Both the position numbers and the translations under genes were made by a program. Positions 35,344 to 50,300 of a stretch of 60,000 bases of DNA are shown one piece after another. The DNA comes from Phoronis australis (lineage: Eukaryota; Phoronida; Phoronidae): positions 655,791 through 715,790 of the forward strand of contig NMRA01000073.1 of assembly GCA_002633005.1 (NCBI GenBank), read 5' to 3'. The notes beneath the pieces were generated by a model. That model was not told the DNA's origin. It was given only the letters and a program-made list of their open reading frames with translations, and searched no databases. Position 1 is the stretch's first letter. Each line of letters opens with the position of its first letter.

Positions 35344-38300
35344 CTGCAAAAATGAAAAAAAATGTAGTTAATAATATTGTTTTCTGAAAATAATGCAAAC
35401 ACATGTCCGGGGCCAGACAGGCTGGAATGTTTAAAAGCTTCCATTATGGCACCTTCTGTCAAAAGACAACTTTGGATTAAGGCTACTTAGGTTATTAGAA
35501 TTGTATTGACACATTATGTATTTGACTCAGATGAGAACAGATTTCTTTGCCAATTTGTTGTTCATGGATGCCATGCCTGTAATATTGATTGACCAGCCAA
35601 AGTCAGTGCTGAACTGTCAGTTCTTCCCAAACCAGAAATAACTTGGCAGTAACAAGTTAAGAAGTTATAAATTTGAAGGGCCTAAAAGTAAAAAAATGCC
35701 AGGAAACAGGTTCAGAGCTTAATACTAATGTCAGTAGACTGTCGTATGACTCAAGTCGTATGACTCAAGTCGTATGACTCAATTTAACAAGCTATTTGAA
35801 ATGAGTATTCCATAAAGAAAGCAAACCTGAAGCAGATAATGCATCAATGCTAAATGCACTAAGTGTTGTGAAGCACTGGCATTTGAAGTGATACTATCAG
35901 TGACTATGTAGACCAGTGTATTAAAGATAAGCCCCTTGGCATGGGTATTCAGTGACTCGAAAAACAGAAAATCATGATCAAAGCAAAAGTAACACTTTTC
36001 ACATTGAATGAATTACGTTTTTAGACACCAATTTGGACATTTCATTGAAGAGTCGAAAATACCTACTGTTTGGATTGATGATGAACAATTGTTAACTGAT
36101 GAAATTAGAGTCTTTGCTAGGGATATTACCTTCATTACCAAAGGTCAAATTTCCTTTTAATGTTAAAAGGATACCAAACCCGGTTTTGGCCTATTGACAG
36201 ACACTAAAAACGACTTTTTATCTAGTTCAATTTTAGAAACAAAATAATACTCTGTAACCCTTGACAACCTTCAAAAGTTGGGAGGAAAATATGAAATTCA
36301 TGTCTGCTAAACGGGGAAGCGTGATCTACGTTTTTAGCGAATTACACGGCAACTAGGAAAAGAGCACCCCCCAAGGACGATATCACAGGGGGTGTTAGTT
36401 TTTAGTGGATTCATGCTTTTAACTTTGAAGGTTGATGTCAATGATGCATTAGCAGGTGACAGAACGAGGATTGGTTGGCAATCATCAAATCAGGGTTTCG
36501 TATCCTTTTATTGTATTTTGACAAAGGTTACTGTTCACGAAACTGTTTTTAAAATCCACAATCATATGTGCACGAAAACAATGTCCAGGTTTCATAACTG
36601 ATTTTATTCTAAAAATATGATTTTTCGAGGAGATTGCCAAATTTTCCACAAAGTAACATTTTTTTGCACCGAACTTGGAAATTCCTATTTCTTTATTCTG
36701 TTAGCTACAAAGGCCTGAGACGTTCTTTCAAGGACTTTTATCACGAGATCTTAGTCTGCTCTCAACAATTTACTAGACTTCCATTTTTTCAAGGAATGTT
36801 TACGCCTTCATTTTTCACAGCAGAGTTCTCAGGCTTAAAGAAAGAGACAGTCCCAGACGTACTTTTGTAGCTACCAGAATGAAGAAACTTACAGAATTTG
36901 CAAGTCTCATGAGAAAAAAACTCAATGTTTGTGAAAATTATGGCAATCCTACAAAAAATCAAGATTTTTAAGAAAAAGTCACGTGATTACGAACATCTAG
37001 GCATTACTTTTGGGCTGTGATGATCAAGCCAGGATTTTGAAAATAGACAGTTTTATGGGTCGACTGTAGTTAAAAAGTTATTTAAACAATCTGATCCTTG
37101 GTAACAAAAGGGGCTCTCTCTTACTTGAATTACTCCAGTCAAATTAGTGCACTCAGTGGACAAGCAACATTAGCAAGTATTGAACATTGATTCACAATGA
37201 CTACGACAGGCAGGCAGTTTAACACTAGGAAACTTACACTTCAGTATAATTTATACAAGCGCGAGTTAAAGTTGAGTTAGGGTCTGAAAATTTAGAAAGT
37301 AAAGCCCCATACAACAAGTTGGGAAGCGGGCCACATGCAACGACAAATTGAACGATCATCAAGTCTAATACCAAGACTAAGTCTTTAGTGCAGAAACTGA
37401 AGTTGCAGAGCACTGTCAACAAACTCCAGGTAATGTGTGTGTAAAATATATTTTTAGTCAACACTTAAATAATTAAGTTTTCTCTCGTGCATATTCCGGC
37501 AGCAAGTTTTCATGGAGATGTATTTGAACAATGAATGTGGTGTGGCCTGAATGCCCAACGATGTATTATGAAATTTGAACAATTAGAGCAATTCAATGGA
37601 CTGTACCAAAATTGCATTACGCACACTTCAAAAACATTTAGGAATAGTTGAAACTACTTCAAACCCGATTTCTGCCAAAAATTAACTTTCGATTCAGGAC
37701 ACTTACCATTCACAAAACTGGTCTCAACTCATTCCGTAACATTTTCAAACCCCGGAGTGCATCGTTTGAGAATTCAACACTGACAACTAAACAGAGGTGA
37801 AGTGTCCCTTAAACCAATAATTTCTGAACAGTAGTGCTGATTTTTGTCTAAAAAACTCGTCTGAAAATACTATCACTTCACGTCTAATACCTGAGGAGGA
37901 GTGAGCTACGTGCAGCCTTGGGTGCAGGGTGTGACTACGCACTGAACAATTGTCAGAGACCGTACGACGAACTACAAGAGAGCACGGCAACACACAATGC
38001 TGTTAGTAGGACACACAGTCAAGGAAACTCAAGATTGATAAGGCCAGAAAAAGCAGTTGGTTTTGGTCTGTACCCAACAAAGCTTGAGATCTGCAATCAC
38101 CAGTGACAAAATAAAAAAGATATTTGCAAAGGTCTGCACACAAAAAGGCATATAAGCAAGATTTGAAATGCCATGATTTGCAGCATTTCTGCTTGTCTCA
38201 GATAGGCTCTTTTTTGGAAAACCAAGCAACTGTTTGACTGACATGATTTTCCAAAAATAAAAAATGATCAGAACCAACTATGCTTTTTTGGCCACGTCAG

Positions 38301-41300
38301 ACGATTGTGTCTCAAATGTAAAGAAGACAGAGAACCAGACAACTATGTATAGACTGAAATACAAATGAGCCAAAATGACCTTGATCACATAAGTAACACA
38401 ACGAATTACGGTTAGATAAAGGTATTATTAACCTAACACTTTGTTGTGCTTGACGTGTGGACACAATTGTCTGATCAAGCCAGTGTTTACAAAAAATGAG
38501 AGCAACGAAAAGCATTGAAATGCATCCACTGCTGCACCGCAAACGCTATGACAAAAGATGTAAAAAACTATGTTTTCGCCATCTTGAATCAAATGCAGCA
38601 TGGTGAAGATCTTTCAGTAGATGACAAATCTTTCCATGAGATCACCCTCAGGGTATTTTCCGAATAGAGGGGTCCCAAACATAAAACCGAAATGACATTT
38701 TTTGCAAAGATACTGACTGTTATTCAACAACTACAGTAATTGGTTATCATGCAACAGCGAATAATTAGAAAGTAAGGAAATATGACCCATTCTCTAGACA
38801 AAAGTGCAACCAAATAGAATTATACAGAGTGACTGGGATGTTTTCTTGCACGGTCCCAACAATACTGTTAATGCAGAGGCAGGACAAACTGACTGACGGG
38901 TGGAATGTCGGACCAATTTAAGATGCAAGTCATACAATGCAATTAAGACACCTGTGGCGGGTTGCATGAAACAGTCCCAAGTTTCCTAAATCTTTTTCAG
39001 TTTTTTTTTTCGTTCTTTAGGCACTGATGTAATATTTTTTATATAATTTTATCTTCATTGTGAGCTCTTCTTTGACTAATGACTTTTTCTAAGAAAACTG
39101 AGCCCTTAATTCAATCAAAACAGTTAGGTACTTAGTCCTTAAATGATTGGGGCCATTGCATGAAAAGATCCCTACTTATTTTCAATAACATTGTGAATTG
39201 AATCTAGACTTCACTCTTGGTTTGTATCAAAGCCAAAAATTGGCATAATAATTATTCTCAAACAGCATAAGATAGGACAATCAGTGTTTTCACAAGCCCG
39301 CAAATACGCAGTAGATTTAGGGACCTTAGTTGAGTCTCTATTTGGGACTGTTTCATGCAACCGGGCACAGGATTACTTAGTACAGTTGTAGCTATGAAGC
39401 GATTCTTGCCTCAGTTCCGTTTGCAACGGTGCCCACTCCCAAGGAGTCAAAAGGTACACGGAAAAATGACGAGCAATAACATGATTTCTCAATAGCAGCC
39501 AGGAGATGCAAATGTTAGGGCTAAAGCTACAAAATTTATAAACAACGATGCACACTTGGCATGCTTATGGTGAGTTAGGCGCTTTGAAATCAACTCTTAT
39601 CACCTGCATGCAGCTGGATTGTGCTCAGATTTAAGAAAATCCATGCAAACTACGGAGTTATAACCCAGTTATAAGACAGTGTTCTATACTCACCCTTTTC
39701 TTTAGCACCCACTGTCTCCTTCTCCTGAAGTAATAATAACATATAAGTAATAATAATAATAACAAATAATTAAAATAAGTACTTATTATAATGACGAATA
39801 ATAACGGGGATTCTGAATTTCCACAGGAGTCATGGTGATATGCATAAAAACAATACTCTGACACATAATATCACAATCTACTGGACTGAAGGGTGCCAAG
39901 GTCCTGCCAGAATAATTAAATGTTAGTTCACATATGACAAAAACTGTCTCTGACTTATGATGAGTGGGGTTACAATTGGCCCAAATTACAGATGCTCCAG
40001 GAAGTTCAAAGGTCAAAAAGTGGCAACCTGCTGTTCCAACGGATAATCTAACTGTTACAGTAACCTTGGTTTAAAAAGACTAACTAAAGGTAACATCTCA
40101 CCATTTAAGTGAATTCTATTTTCTTATTTTTTTTTAATAAAACACTTCACCGAATTCATGCTTTTCCACATGCAGTTCCATAGCAACCACCAGTCAATAT
40201 TTTGAAAAAGTGTGGGTATTAACAATGATCATGTAATAAGTCTGAAAAATACAAAAAGGACAGTTTTGGCTGTTACATTTCACTGCAGTGAATTCTACTC
40301 AGGAAATGCATATTTTGTGATTGCTCATTTTTAAACCTAAGATCTTCCCCTGGATTCTCAGCTGTCTGTGGACATTGAACTCTTCGAACAGAGTTCTACA
40401 GTGAATCACAAACAGCTTGCACAATGATGGATTGATGGATGGACAACATTTAATCTAGACATTGTAAAATGAAAGGAAAATACTTAAACTAAATATCTCA
40501 CAAACAAAGTAACCAAGCAACTAAAACGGTTGATGTTTAAGCTGCTATTAACTGCCTTCCGTCAACAATACAACTTTTGATTTTGACCATTTAGTGTACA
40601 GTTAGTTATCAAACTACTCACATCTTCTTCTTTGCTCAGACTGAAAATGATTTCTAAGCTTGGGAAAATTGACAATTCATGATTGCTCGATACCAGGTGC
40701 CAGTCTCATGTAAAGTGACTTTTATCACTTAAGACAGAAATTAAAGCCTAACTTCCACTGAATTTTGTTTTATTGGGCTAACCAGGTACTCCTAGCAAAG
40801 CCTTAGCAAATAAGACAGTGCGAGTTTAATCCTGCAAATGGGTAGGCCCATCAAATGCCTTTTCGTGCCATATCGTGTTACCACAAGATTCCTGCACAAA
40901 CAAAAAAGGTCGATAACAGTTGTATTGAATAGGGGTCTGAATAAAACACCATTGCATGCTGGTGTTATTTGCAACTCTTTGAATTAAAAGGTGATTCTCG
41001 CGGTGACTTAGACAAAAGCAAACCAACATGCCTAACAGTTCGTTACACTTGACAATTTATGGAACTAGTGGGCTCAGAGCAATGCTCCTTATAAGCTGTA
41101 GGATCCAAATATACAAGACAAAGTGTTACCGTTCAAGATATGCTTTAAAGCTAACGGTAACACTTCACAGTAACTGAATAAAGGTTTAGCCAATGTTAGT
41201 AACTACCGTAATGGTTCGGGTTAACGCCCATGCTCAGTTAACCGCCCATCCCCGACTTTAAGTAGATTTTCGATTTAACTGCCCACTGCTCGGTTAACCG

Positions 41301-44300
41301 CCCTCCCCCGATTTTTTGGATTCGCCAATTTAACCGCCCAGGACGTTAACCCGAACGATTACGGTAATAGCACATCACAACGTAGAAACAACTGATATGT
41401 CATTATCTTGTCAGTACCAAGGCGTAATGGGAATATTCTCAGAAACTTTGTATTTTTGTCTGGTTATATTTTAACCAGTTCACTTTTTTAACATTTTATT
41501 GTCTCCCTGTATGAAAACTCAACCATTAAGTTGGTGCAAGACCTGTCCTGGCTATACGACATGCAAGTTTAATTTGCATAAAGTTCATTAAATGTGATTC
41601 ATGCAAGGTGTTGTTTTAAGTACAAAAATTTAATATGGAAATGTTTCAACGTTAAAACGTCAGTTGCTACATTTCGCTCTATAGAAAAAACACAGGATTG
41701 AGTTCATGTGCTTAAAATTGTCCTAGCTACTTTTGGTCTTACGACCTTTGATAAACTTGGTTGTAGATACATTAGGTTTCAACAAAAAACTCGTCAGACA
41801 GATAAAGTGATTAAAGATAATCCAGTTTTGTTACAGAAGAGGATAATTGTGAAAAAATCAGAAGAAACTGATCAACGTAAATCATGAGCAAATGACAACC
41901 AAAATCTTTTGCTTCATAATTTCACCATCTTGTTCTGACCCGGTGCTATTTTGTCATTTCACTTTTTAAACCTATCGTATCTGCTGAAGTACCAGACATG
42001 GAAAATGCAGGTGACAACATTATACAGTTTAGGTAATTTTGTCTTAGGAGTGAAACATGTGCGGCATCAGAAGTACCCTTGGCTACTGAATGCCATAAAA
42101 GGCTGATCGAAAGAGAAAACAAAATATCAGTAGCTCAAAACTGCTAAGAGTTATTAAATTGCTTTGTACAACCGTTGGATATATAAATAGGGATGAAGCA
42201 ATACACCGAACAAAAAAATTAATCATGTTCATTCTCAAAAGGACATATCCTGGGTTACAAAACCTCACATTCTAATAAATAAAAATCACAACGTAAAAAT
42301 AAAGATTTTAGTACTGCTAAAAAGGCTACAATAATGCGCAACATTAATAACATTTTCTAAAAATAAAAAAAATAAAGTAAACCAAAAAGTACAGATTCTC
42401 TGGCAAAACGGACATAACAAATAAATCAAGACAGTATACTAGACATCGTCAGCTAGTGTCATTAGTGGAACAACGACTACAAACAATTATTGTCAACTAC
42501 TCACATTACCAGCATTGGAATACATCCGGAACTGCATGTTGACAAAATCAGTAAATGAGATTTTTAGAAAGAAAAAAGAAAACATTCAATGGATTCTGGA
42601 CTATATTGCAACAGACATTGAGTATTTCAACTTAAGTGTACAAAGTTCTGCAATTTTAACAGTCTCAGATGAGTGAAAACTGATGGAAAAAGTTGAATAT
42701 CACCGACGTCTATTCCTGACGTAGATATCAAAAGGTTTCTAGCACTACACATCTAACGGAAACTCTAAAATGACTGAAATGAGCAAACAGAGAAAAACTT
42801 GAGAATGATGCTAACCACAGAAAGTTAAAATTTTTTAAAGTTTGAGTCGGAAAATTTGATTATCATATGCCCACTGATATTTTTTCCAGTGGCTCGCTAT
42901 GATACAGTAAAGTCACTTCTAAGTAAGCGATAAGTGACAGGCTAGGTAAAATCATCAACCATCTATGACAAAATTCAAGATCTGACCAATTAAAGGTTGC
43001 AGAAACTGAGACTGTGTTACACGGAGCTGAGAGACAAAGGCAGAACATACAAGTGAGAAGAGATGCAAACCTGACAGATCAAGATATCAGAAGAGAAATA
43101 TGGGTGTTGGTATAATATAATGAACTACGGAAAGATACCTCAGGGTATGTCCATAGTCGTATAACATATTAATTCTGTGACATTATGAAGAAGTGTTTCA
43201 AGAAGACTGCACACTCAGATAAAAAATACGACAGATGTGCAACAAAGAAAGATTAAATGGGCAAAAAGCCAACAGACCCATGTCAACATAAGACACATAA
43301 CAGCAACAAAACATTCAGAGAAAAGTCAACAAATAACTGCAAAAGCCCCACTTTTCGATAAGGGCCACAGCAGATAGAGAGCTATGAACACATCTGCCAA
43401 CTTCAACTGAGTGACAGCTCAGCCAGCAGCTCATGTCAAGACGAGAGCTATGAACACATCTGCCAACTTCAACTGAGTGACAGCTCAGCCAGCAGCTCAT
43501 GTCAAGACGAGAGCTATGGAATGAACAAGTGGCTTATCCGTTCTATTGTTGTTCGTATTTTCATGCCTCAATGTAAGCTGCCGGCTCAACTATCGTTCAC
43601 TTGAGGCATACAGCTCAGCCTGTAGCAGTCCGTCTACACTGGACTATAAGACAGGATCACTCTGTAACCCAGTACGTCACGACACTAATTTAGGAATGGT
43701 GGAAAATACGGAATGGGCAGGCTTTATACAAAGTCAACTAGTAAGATGGCAATGACGTCACGCAGTACACATAAATAGAGTAAACAACCCAATATTCAAA
43801 TTGTTGCTACGTATCAGGTAGACCACTAAACAGCAATTAAGTTTATTAATTGACATTTTAAAGACAGTTGTGAAGAACAAAAAGTATTTTTAATGCTTGA
43901 ACAATTGATGAGCCAGCTACAGAGTGAGAAATTTCAAGTGAGAAATCATGGTACATGAGTACATAGAGTGTACTGCATCAAAGATATAGAATGATCCTAG
44001 CTGGTATTACCCGATGCATAAGATAGTGTTCAGAAGAGTGCATAGCCTGGTACCCATTCCGTAGATAAAATACATTCACAAAAACGCAAGATCACGCAAG
44101 TCTTCGCAAGATGTTGCCATGCATTACAGGCAATGCATGTGACCACAGCAGCTTTACTCGTGAGATTCTTCTGCCTCTAATTCCTCACAATGTCGATTTG
44201 TAATTTCAGTGACAACAATTATGAATATAACAAAGTACACAACAAGACAAAAAAACACCAAGCAGTGCATGAACAGACGACAAAATGGTGGACAACGTAA

Positions 44301-47300
44301 TACGTCAAGGAAAGCGGGTGCAAAAACAAGATGGACACAGTGGCGCAGCACACCTGACGCTCCAGTATTCCTGTGAAGTTAGTGGTAGCTGGTCTACGAG
44401 GAAGTTTGGGCAAGACCAAGGGTGGCTCATCCACACACATAGATAGGCTGCGATTGGTTGTTGGACACCGCTCTAACACCTAAATGTGAGTCATATCAAG
44501 AAATGCACAATTGGTAGAGGTGACTCTTTTAGTTAGTACAGCAGACATCACTGTAGCAAACACCATGGCTGACAAGCACTTAGTTTGTCAAATTTCTCAA
44601 CAAAGAGAAATGAAACGGTAAATTTTTTGAAAAGCAGTAACACTGTTAATAAGCAATTAGAAAAAGAACAATAGTTGACATTATTGTCCAAAAGTAAATC
44701 GAAGAGGTTTACTAAGTAGGTAAAGGAGGTGAAACTAGTGGGTGAGGCAAACCTCCGATTGTTTCCAATATGTCAGGTTTACGCAAATTACATGCAATCG
44801 TTGTACCTAATGGCTGCTAAAAATAGATATCAGCTAAATCTCATGAGATTCACCAAGACACGAATTAGCTATAATATTTGTATAAAATGACCATGAAGGT
44901 CTTAAGGAACTCTGAGCTCAGTACACACAATCTATAAATTGAGATCAAATTGAATAACAAATGAAGACGACGAAAAGAACCTGGGCAAATAAGTCTCAAA
45001 AATATTGTTCCCTGAATTTTATTCTTAATAACACAATGTCATCAAATTTTGTGTATCTATCGATCACGGTACCACCATGATAGTATTTCTTTTTCGACAA
45101 TAATTTTAAGACAATCATACCAATGACTGTACACACTCAGTAAATAGTTGTCATTAAAATTTACATTCAACCACCATGCGCGCACCCAGCCTAAAAATAG
45201 GGGGGCCCGAATTTTCCAGTATCTGGAACTTTTACTGAAAAAATAAAAAGGGGTACATTCGGAGCTATGAATAGTGCATTCGCCGAATTTCGGCACCGCA
45301 GTTCCTGCCTTTTTAGTGAACTTTTGTCTCATTTTCTACTTTATTGGACATTTTGTTTCTCTGAGGAGGACCTTTTTGCCAACTTCGCCCCTCCCTGGTT
45401 ACGCGCTTGACCACTAATAAACAACATCTAATGCTTTTGTCACAAAAGCCGCAACAATCATGGCCGTGAAAATACACTTACCTCAGGTGGCGCCTCATAG
45501 ATGTCCTCGTCATCCAGAAAGAGACCACTGTTTGAATAGTTTTCTGGGATAGCGTCAGTCGAGTTGTTTTCGGAGGGAGTGGGTAAACGGGGAGTGTGGT
45601 TACTACTGCAATATTGAACACATGCGACTCGTTAGAAATGCGATCACGTGTCTCTGAATACATCAACATAATGTGGGTGGAATGAAGATGGGCAGTGAGT
45701 GAAAGTCAGGTAATAGCTGCATATAATTTAGAAGCAAGAGATTGGCTGTCAAGGAGAAGAATAAAATGCAAAAAGGCAATAGTTAATAAATGGTGATTAC
45801 AGAAACTAACAGTATCTACAAATCAGAAAGATGCTCTCACAACTATGTATAGGAAATCAGTTACATGACTGGGTAATGGTTGGATATAACATGCATGTAT
45901 TTTGAGAACCAGTTTTCTGTTTACTGAAAAATGGGCATCAAACTGGTTCTGAAAAAAGGGCCCATTATAGCTGACTATTGCCTATGACTGTTTCAGAAGC
46001 ACGAAACTGGCTGTAGAGATTAAGATACTAGGTAACAGGACAGGTTATATTGCAGCCAGTTATTCTGGCAAGTATAGGCAGTCAATCAACATATTAAGGA
46101 AATTGACAGGACAGGAGTAAAGATGAAGGGTATTGATAACAGAATAAGGCACTAGGGCAGATCAAGATAAACACAACCACCAGAACTTAACTAAAAGACA
46201 CTATGACAAGTTCCTGCCAATGCACACCCTGACCTTGAGCATTTTGCACACATCAGAGCTGGTTAGTATTTAACTCCATTAATAACCACAAAGATCTTGT
46301 AGATAATGTTACATTGTTTAATAACTAGTCGAAGAAAGTGTCAGAGAAAAAATAGACTTAAGACACAGCTTTAAGACTCTAGATTTTTCACGTGACTGTT
46401 TTTATGATCGTAAAGTCCACGAAAGGTGCATATTTGTAGACAAAGTGTGGAATTTATAACCAAAGTTAGACTGAAAACCCTTGGATCCAGTCCTTGTGTT
46501 TTTCTGTGGTTGCTTTTTTGAGTGGTGCATTCAAGTGACACTGGTGAGCACTAAAAAGTGATGGGACTGCGCTAGTTAAAGTTTGTTTTTGGGAGACTTT
46601 TCAGTTGTCTCAAACTGCAAGAACGCACAATCATTTCACATTACTGTAGTTCTTCATTATAGAATAGCTAAATGTGCAAGAAAGCAGAAACACACAGTTG
46701 AGAAATCTGAACCTCTTGGCAAATCAAAGTCGTCACAGAGCTTACTTGGTTATATGGTTCATTGAAAGTCATAAGACAATGTCATAACACTTTACTTTTA
46801 AATGCGAATAGGATGAAAATAGAAAAAAAGTGACGGTAGATTTCTTAAATTTTTTCTCTTACATCAAAAGTTGTATACTATTGGAAAGAGATTCAATCCT
46901 CTGGTAAAGTGGATGTTGTTTTTAAGTTATCTTGACGCAACACAAATTATCAAAAATGTCACGTATCTATTAATTAGTATTTAAAGCTTCGGTGTCTCAT
47001 CAAGCCGCACTTTCGCTTGACTTTTTCACTTGGTGAAAGACCAGTGAATTTTGGCAGCTCAGCTAATCGTTTCTCTTCATCAAGTGTCATGGGGTTCTCA
47101 GTGGCAATTTTTGACCTAGGAACCCAAATGTTTTCGTCAGAGTTTCGCCGAGCTCTTGATTTGAATGTTGGCGATGGAGGTTGCTTTGAATCCTTGGTTA
47201 AAAACAAATTACCCACAGACTTTGAGACATCTGCACTAAGCCGCTGGAGTTGACTTTTGGTATGCGGCGTTTCTGACAAGAACATGCATGATTTGGACAA

Positions 47301-50300
47301 ATCCAATCGCAATTTATTTTTTACATTTTTCCTTTCTGAAATTGTCTCCATATGTTCAGTGGCCTTGGAGCAGAATTTTGCAGACTCCGCATTAGAAATG
47401 TCAGGAAAGCATTTCTTTGGTGGTGAGAAATCTAATTCATCAACGGAAATATCTTGCAAGCTTTTTTCAAAATTTTTTTCGTAATATCCGGAATCTGGGG
47501 AACTCTCCGGGGTCGGAGGTCGTTGGTGCTGCCTGTGATGATGATGCATCATAGGACACGTGACTCTCGACATTTTCGTTAGAGTTACCCCAGGCACAGG
47601 TGCGTAAAGTCGGCCCGGCTCTGACTTGGACTTATTCAGATTAAAGTTAGATTTAGATCTAGTGACTGTGAAACTAGGTGACTTAAAGCTAAATCTAGAA
47701 CTAGATGGTTGTGGAGATGGTGTTGGGGCACTGTAACGAGAAGTTAACTTGTTAGTAGGTGTGGGTATAGAGGCAGAAGGGAGGGAGGATCGAGACCTGA
47801 AATATGAATGATGAAGAAATCAACAGAACAGCAGCTTGATTCAGAAAGAAGCAGAAATTGGACACAGATTGGAATTTCACCACTCCACATTTCACAGTTC
47901 AAACTACAAAAATTTGACACAATCACTCAGTTACAATGTAAACTAGTTTAAGACAACATCCAGAAAACACAAGACATCTGCCAGCTGTGAACATGTGACT
48001 CTTTAACATTGTGAGAGTACAAAAAGCTATATTTGCTTGATCCACTTTCAATGTCTAGAGAGCAATTTCTTTTATTCAAGGACATTTTGCCATTTTTTCA
48101 CGGACCCTAATGAAGATTCCACTTCACAACAATGCTGATTTGAGAGCAGGATGACCTCAAAGTGTAAGAGTATAGAAATACAGTGAAATCTCTCTGTTCA
48201 ATATTCTCCACCACCAAGAATATTGAATGTCCTTTGGACATAAATCACATTTCACATTTCGCTATATCACAAAATGACTACAGGAAATGCGCAAAAATTG
48301 AAATCAAAATATTTTAATTCAAACTTAGCTAGTACATATCTCAGCAAATGAACAGAATCAATTAAAAAGGCAACATCTAAAATATCTGATTTCACCATCA
48401 AACGACATGTCCTCGACATGCAAAATGTAAACATCAGAACTCTTGTGCTGTACTCCAAACAATTTTTGAAACTTTAGCAAAACAGGATTTCATAATTTCA
48501 AACAGGAATTCATGAAAGCATTAAAAGATATTTTTTGAGATCACATAAATGCTGCTACAAAAACAATTTATTCCAGTCTGCAGTTGATAAGTTTTGTTTT
48601 TTGAAAGGAGCCTGTAAAGCACTAGCCTTGTAACAGAATTATTCCATATCAAATACTACTGGCCAGGGACATTTGCTGTTGCCCAAGCCAAACACACGCA
48701 CGCACGCACACACACGCACACACACACACGGACACATAGAGAACACGTCTACCACTTAAGACACTTAATACATGGACACATATGGAACACTAACACACAA
48801 CACACTTAATACGTGGACAAACAGGGAACACTTGTCTACCACATACGACACTTAATAGTTATATCCAACATTGGCCACACAGGGAACACTAGCACACAAC
48901 ACACTTAATACCTATATCCTACAGAATGCGAGGAAGATACTGACTGTCTCCCTGATTCGTAAGCAGAGTCACAATTTGACCGGTCAAGCAGATGAGACAT
49001 CTGTGAAAATCCGCTGATTGATCGACTGTCGACTTTAGGCTGCAAAAACAAAAGTCAACTCTTAAATTATTTAATTTTTACAGTGCGTATACAAAATTTT
49101 GACAAGTGCAATCATAAGCATGAAATTAAGATTAAGAATAAGTGTCATCTGTGAATTATGTCGATAAATTGCTTCCCAAGCACTGTCTGAATGCTAAAAA
49201 CGGACGCCATGACCAAGAGGTATGTCTGCTCATGAGGACGGATTGATGTTGAAGGCAGCGTTGTTCAGCTGGATTTAACAAGGGACCGAACACGTAAAAT
49301 TATGGGCGAGCTTACTTAAACAACTTTCAATCGGCAGCTATTTAGAGTTAATACAATGTGAGAGCTTACTTTAACTTTACGTGTCATTATGCAATTTAGA
49401 TTGCCTGGAAAACTATGTAATACTGCCGAGCGGTATATCTGCAAATACGGCGAGCAGAATAGCATGATGGGTAAGTGACATCAAGAGCATGAACTCATGA
49501 ACACTACATTTCATAATTATGCCTGGGCAACTGGTTCACAGAGCCACGCGGTGAAGGTATGGCTCCGTCAAGCCATAGTGATTCTCACTGTGTTAAAGAA
49601 AATAATTTGTACAACTGAATAGTTACACATTGGACGCACTTGTTACACTGCACTTGTTACATTGTCTTAGAGTAAGAGGCTCATGAATAGTGTTGTATTT
49701 GAGGCAAAGGTAAGTATTGTATTCAAGGTGGAGGATTGGAATTCGAGATGTGCGGGTATCGTATTCGAGGTTGGGATATCATATTCGAAGTGGGGTGTCA
49801 TTTTCTAGGTAGGAGCTTGTATTCAAGATAGGGCATCGTATTCAAGGTATAGGTGTCATGTTTGAAGTGGGGGTGTCATACTCGAGGTGAGGGTGTCGTA
49901 TTCGAGGTTAGGGTGTCGTATTTGAGGTTGAGTTGTCATGTTCGAGGTGCGAGTGTTGTATTTGAGGTGTGTCGTTAGCCAAAAATCCTTGTTTCCCCAC
50001 ATCATTTCAAGACAATAAGAACTGGTGTTACAGGGCTCTATGAAATAAGGGCGATGATTCAAGATTGATTTGCTAGGCTAATGATGAATTAGTGCATTTT
50101 GACATCTGAGTAGACTGAGAACTAAAAGCTGGTAAATAAATGAGATAGCGACCATTCACAGGCAAAGAGTCACACATAACTATCCGAATGCTTCGCCATA
50201 TAGACAGCACTATTGCCTTACAAGCGTCACCAACTGAATTTTAATCTCCCATTCATAGCATTCCAAGGATTCAGAATACAACAACCATCTCATAACGTAA

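Larger units (their letters stand above)
35344..44353 (-). other. 9-kb DOCK intron interval
   Basis: No certain exon found, although phase bookkeeping says a small one should exist. Contents seen: a 14-bp triple repeat at 35,743-35,784, an AAT microsatellite near 39,728-39,780, a 163-bp palindromic element at 41,204-41,366 and a 66-bp tandem duplication at 43,381-43,512. Otherwise unique-looking AT-rich sequence. Confidence 0.55.

Noticed and set aside
47017-47484. Plus-strand open frames over the long DOCK exon
   Set aside because: Antisense shadows of the Ser-rich coding exon.
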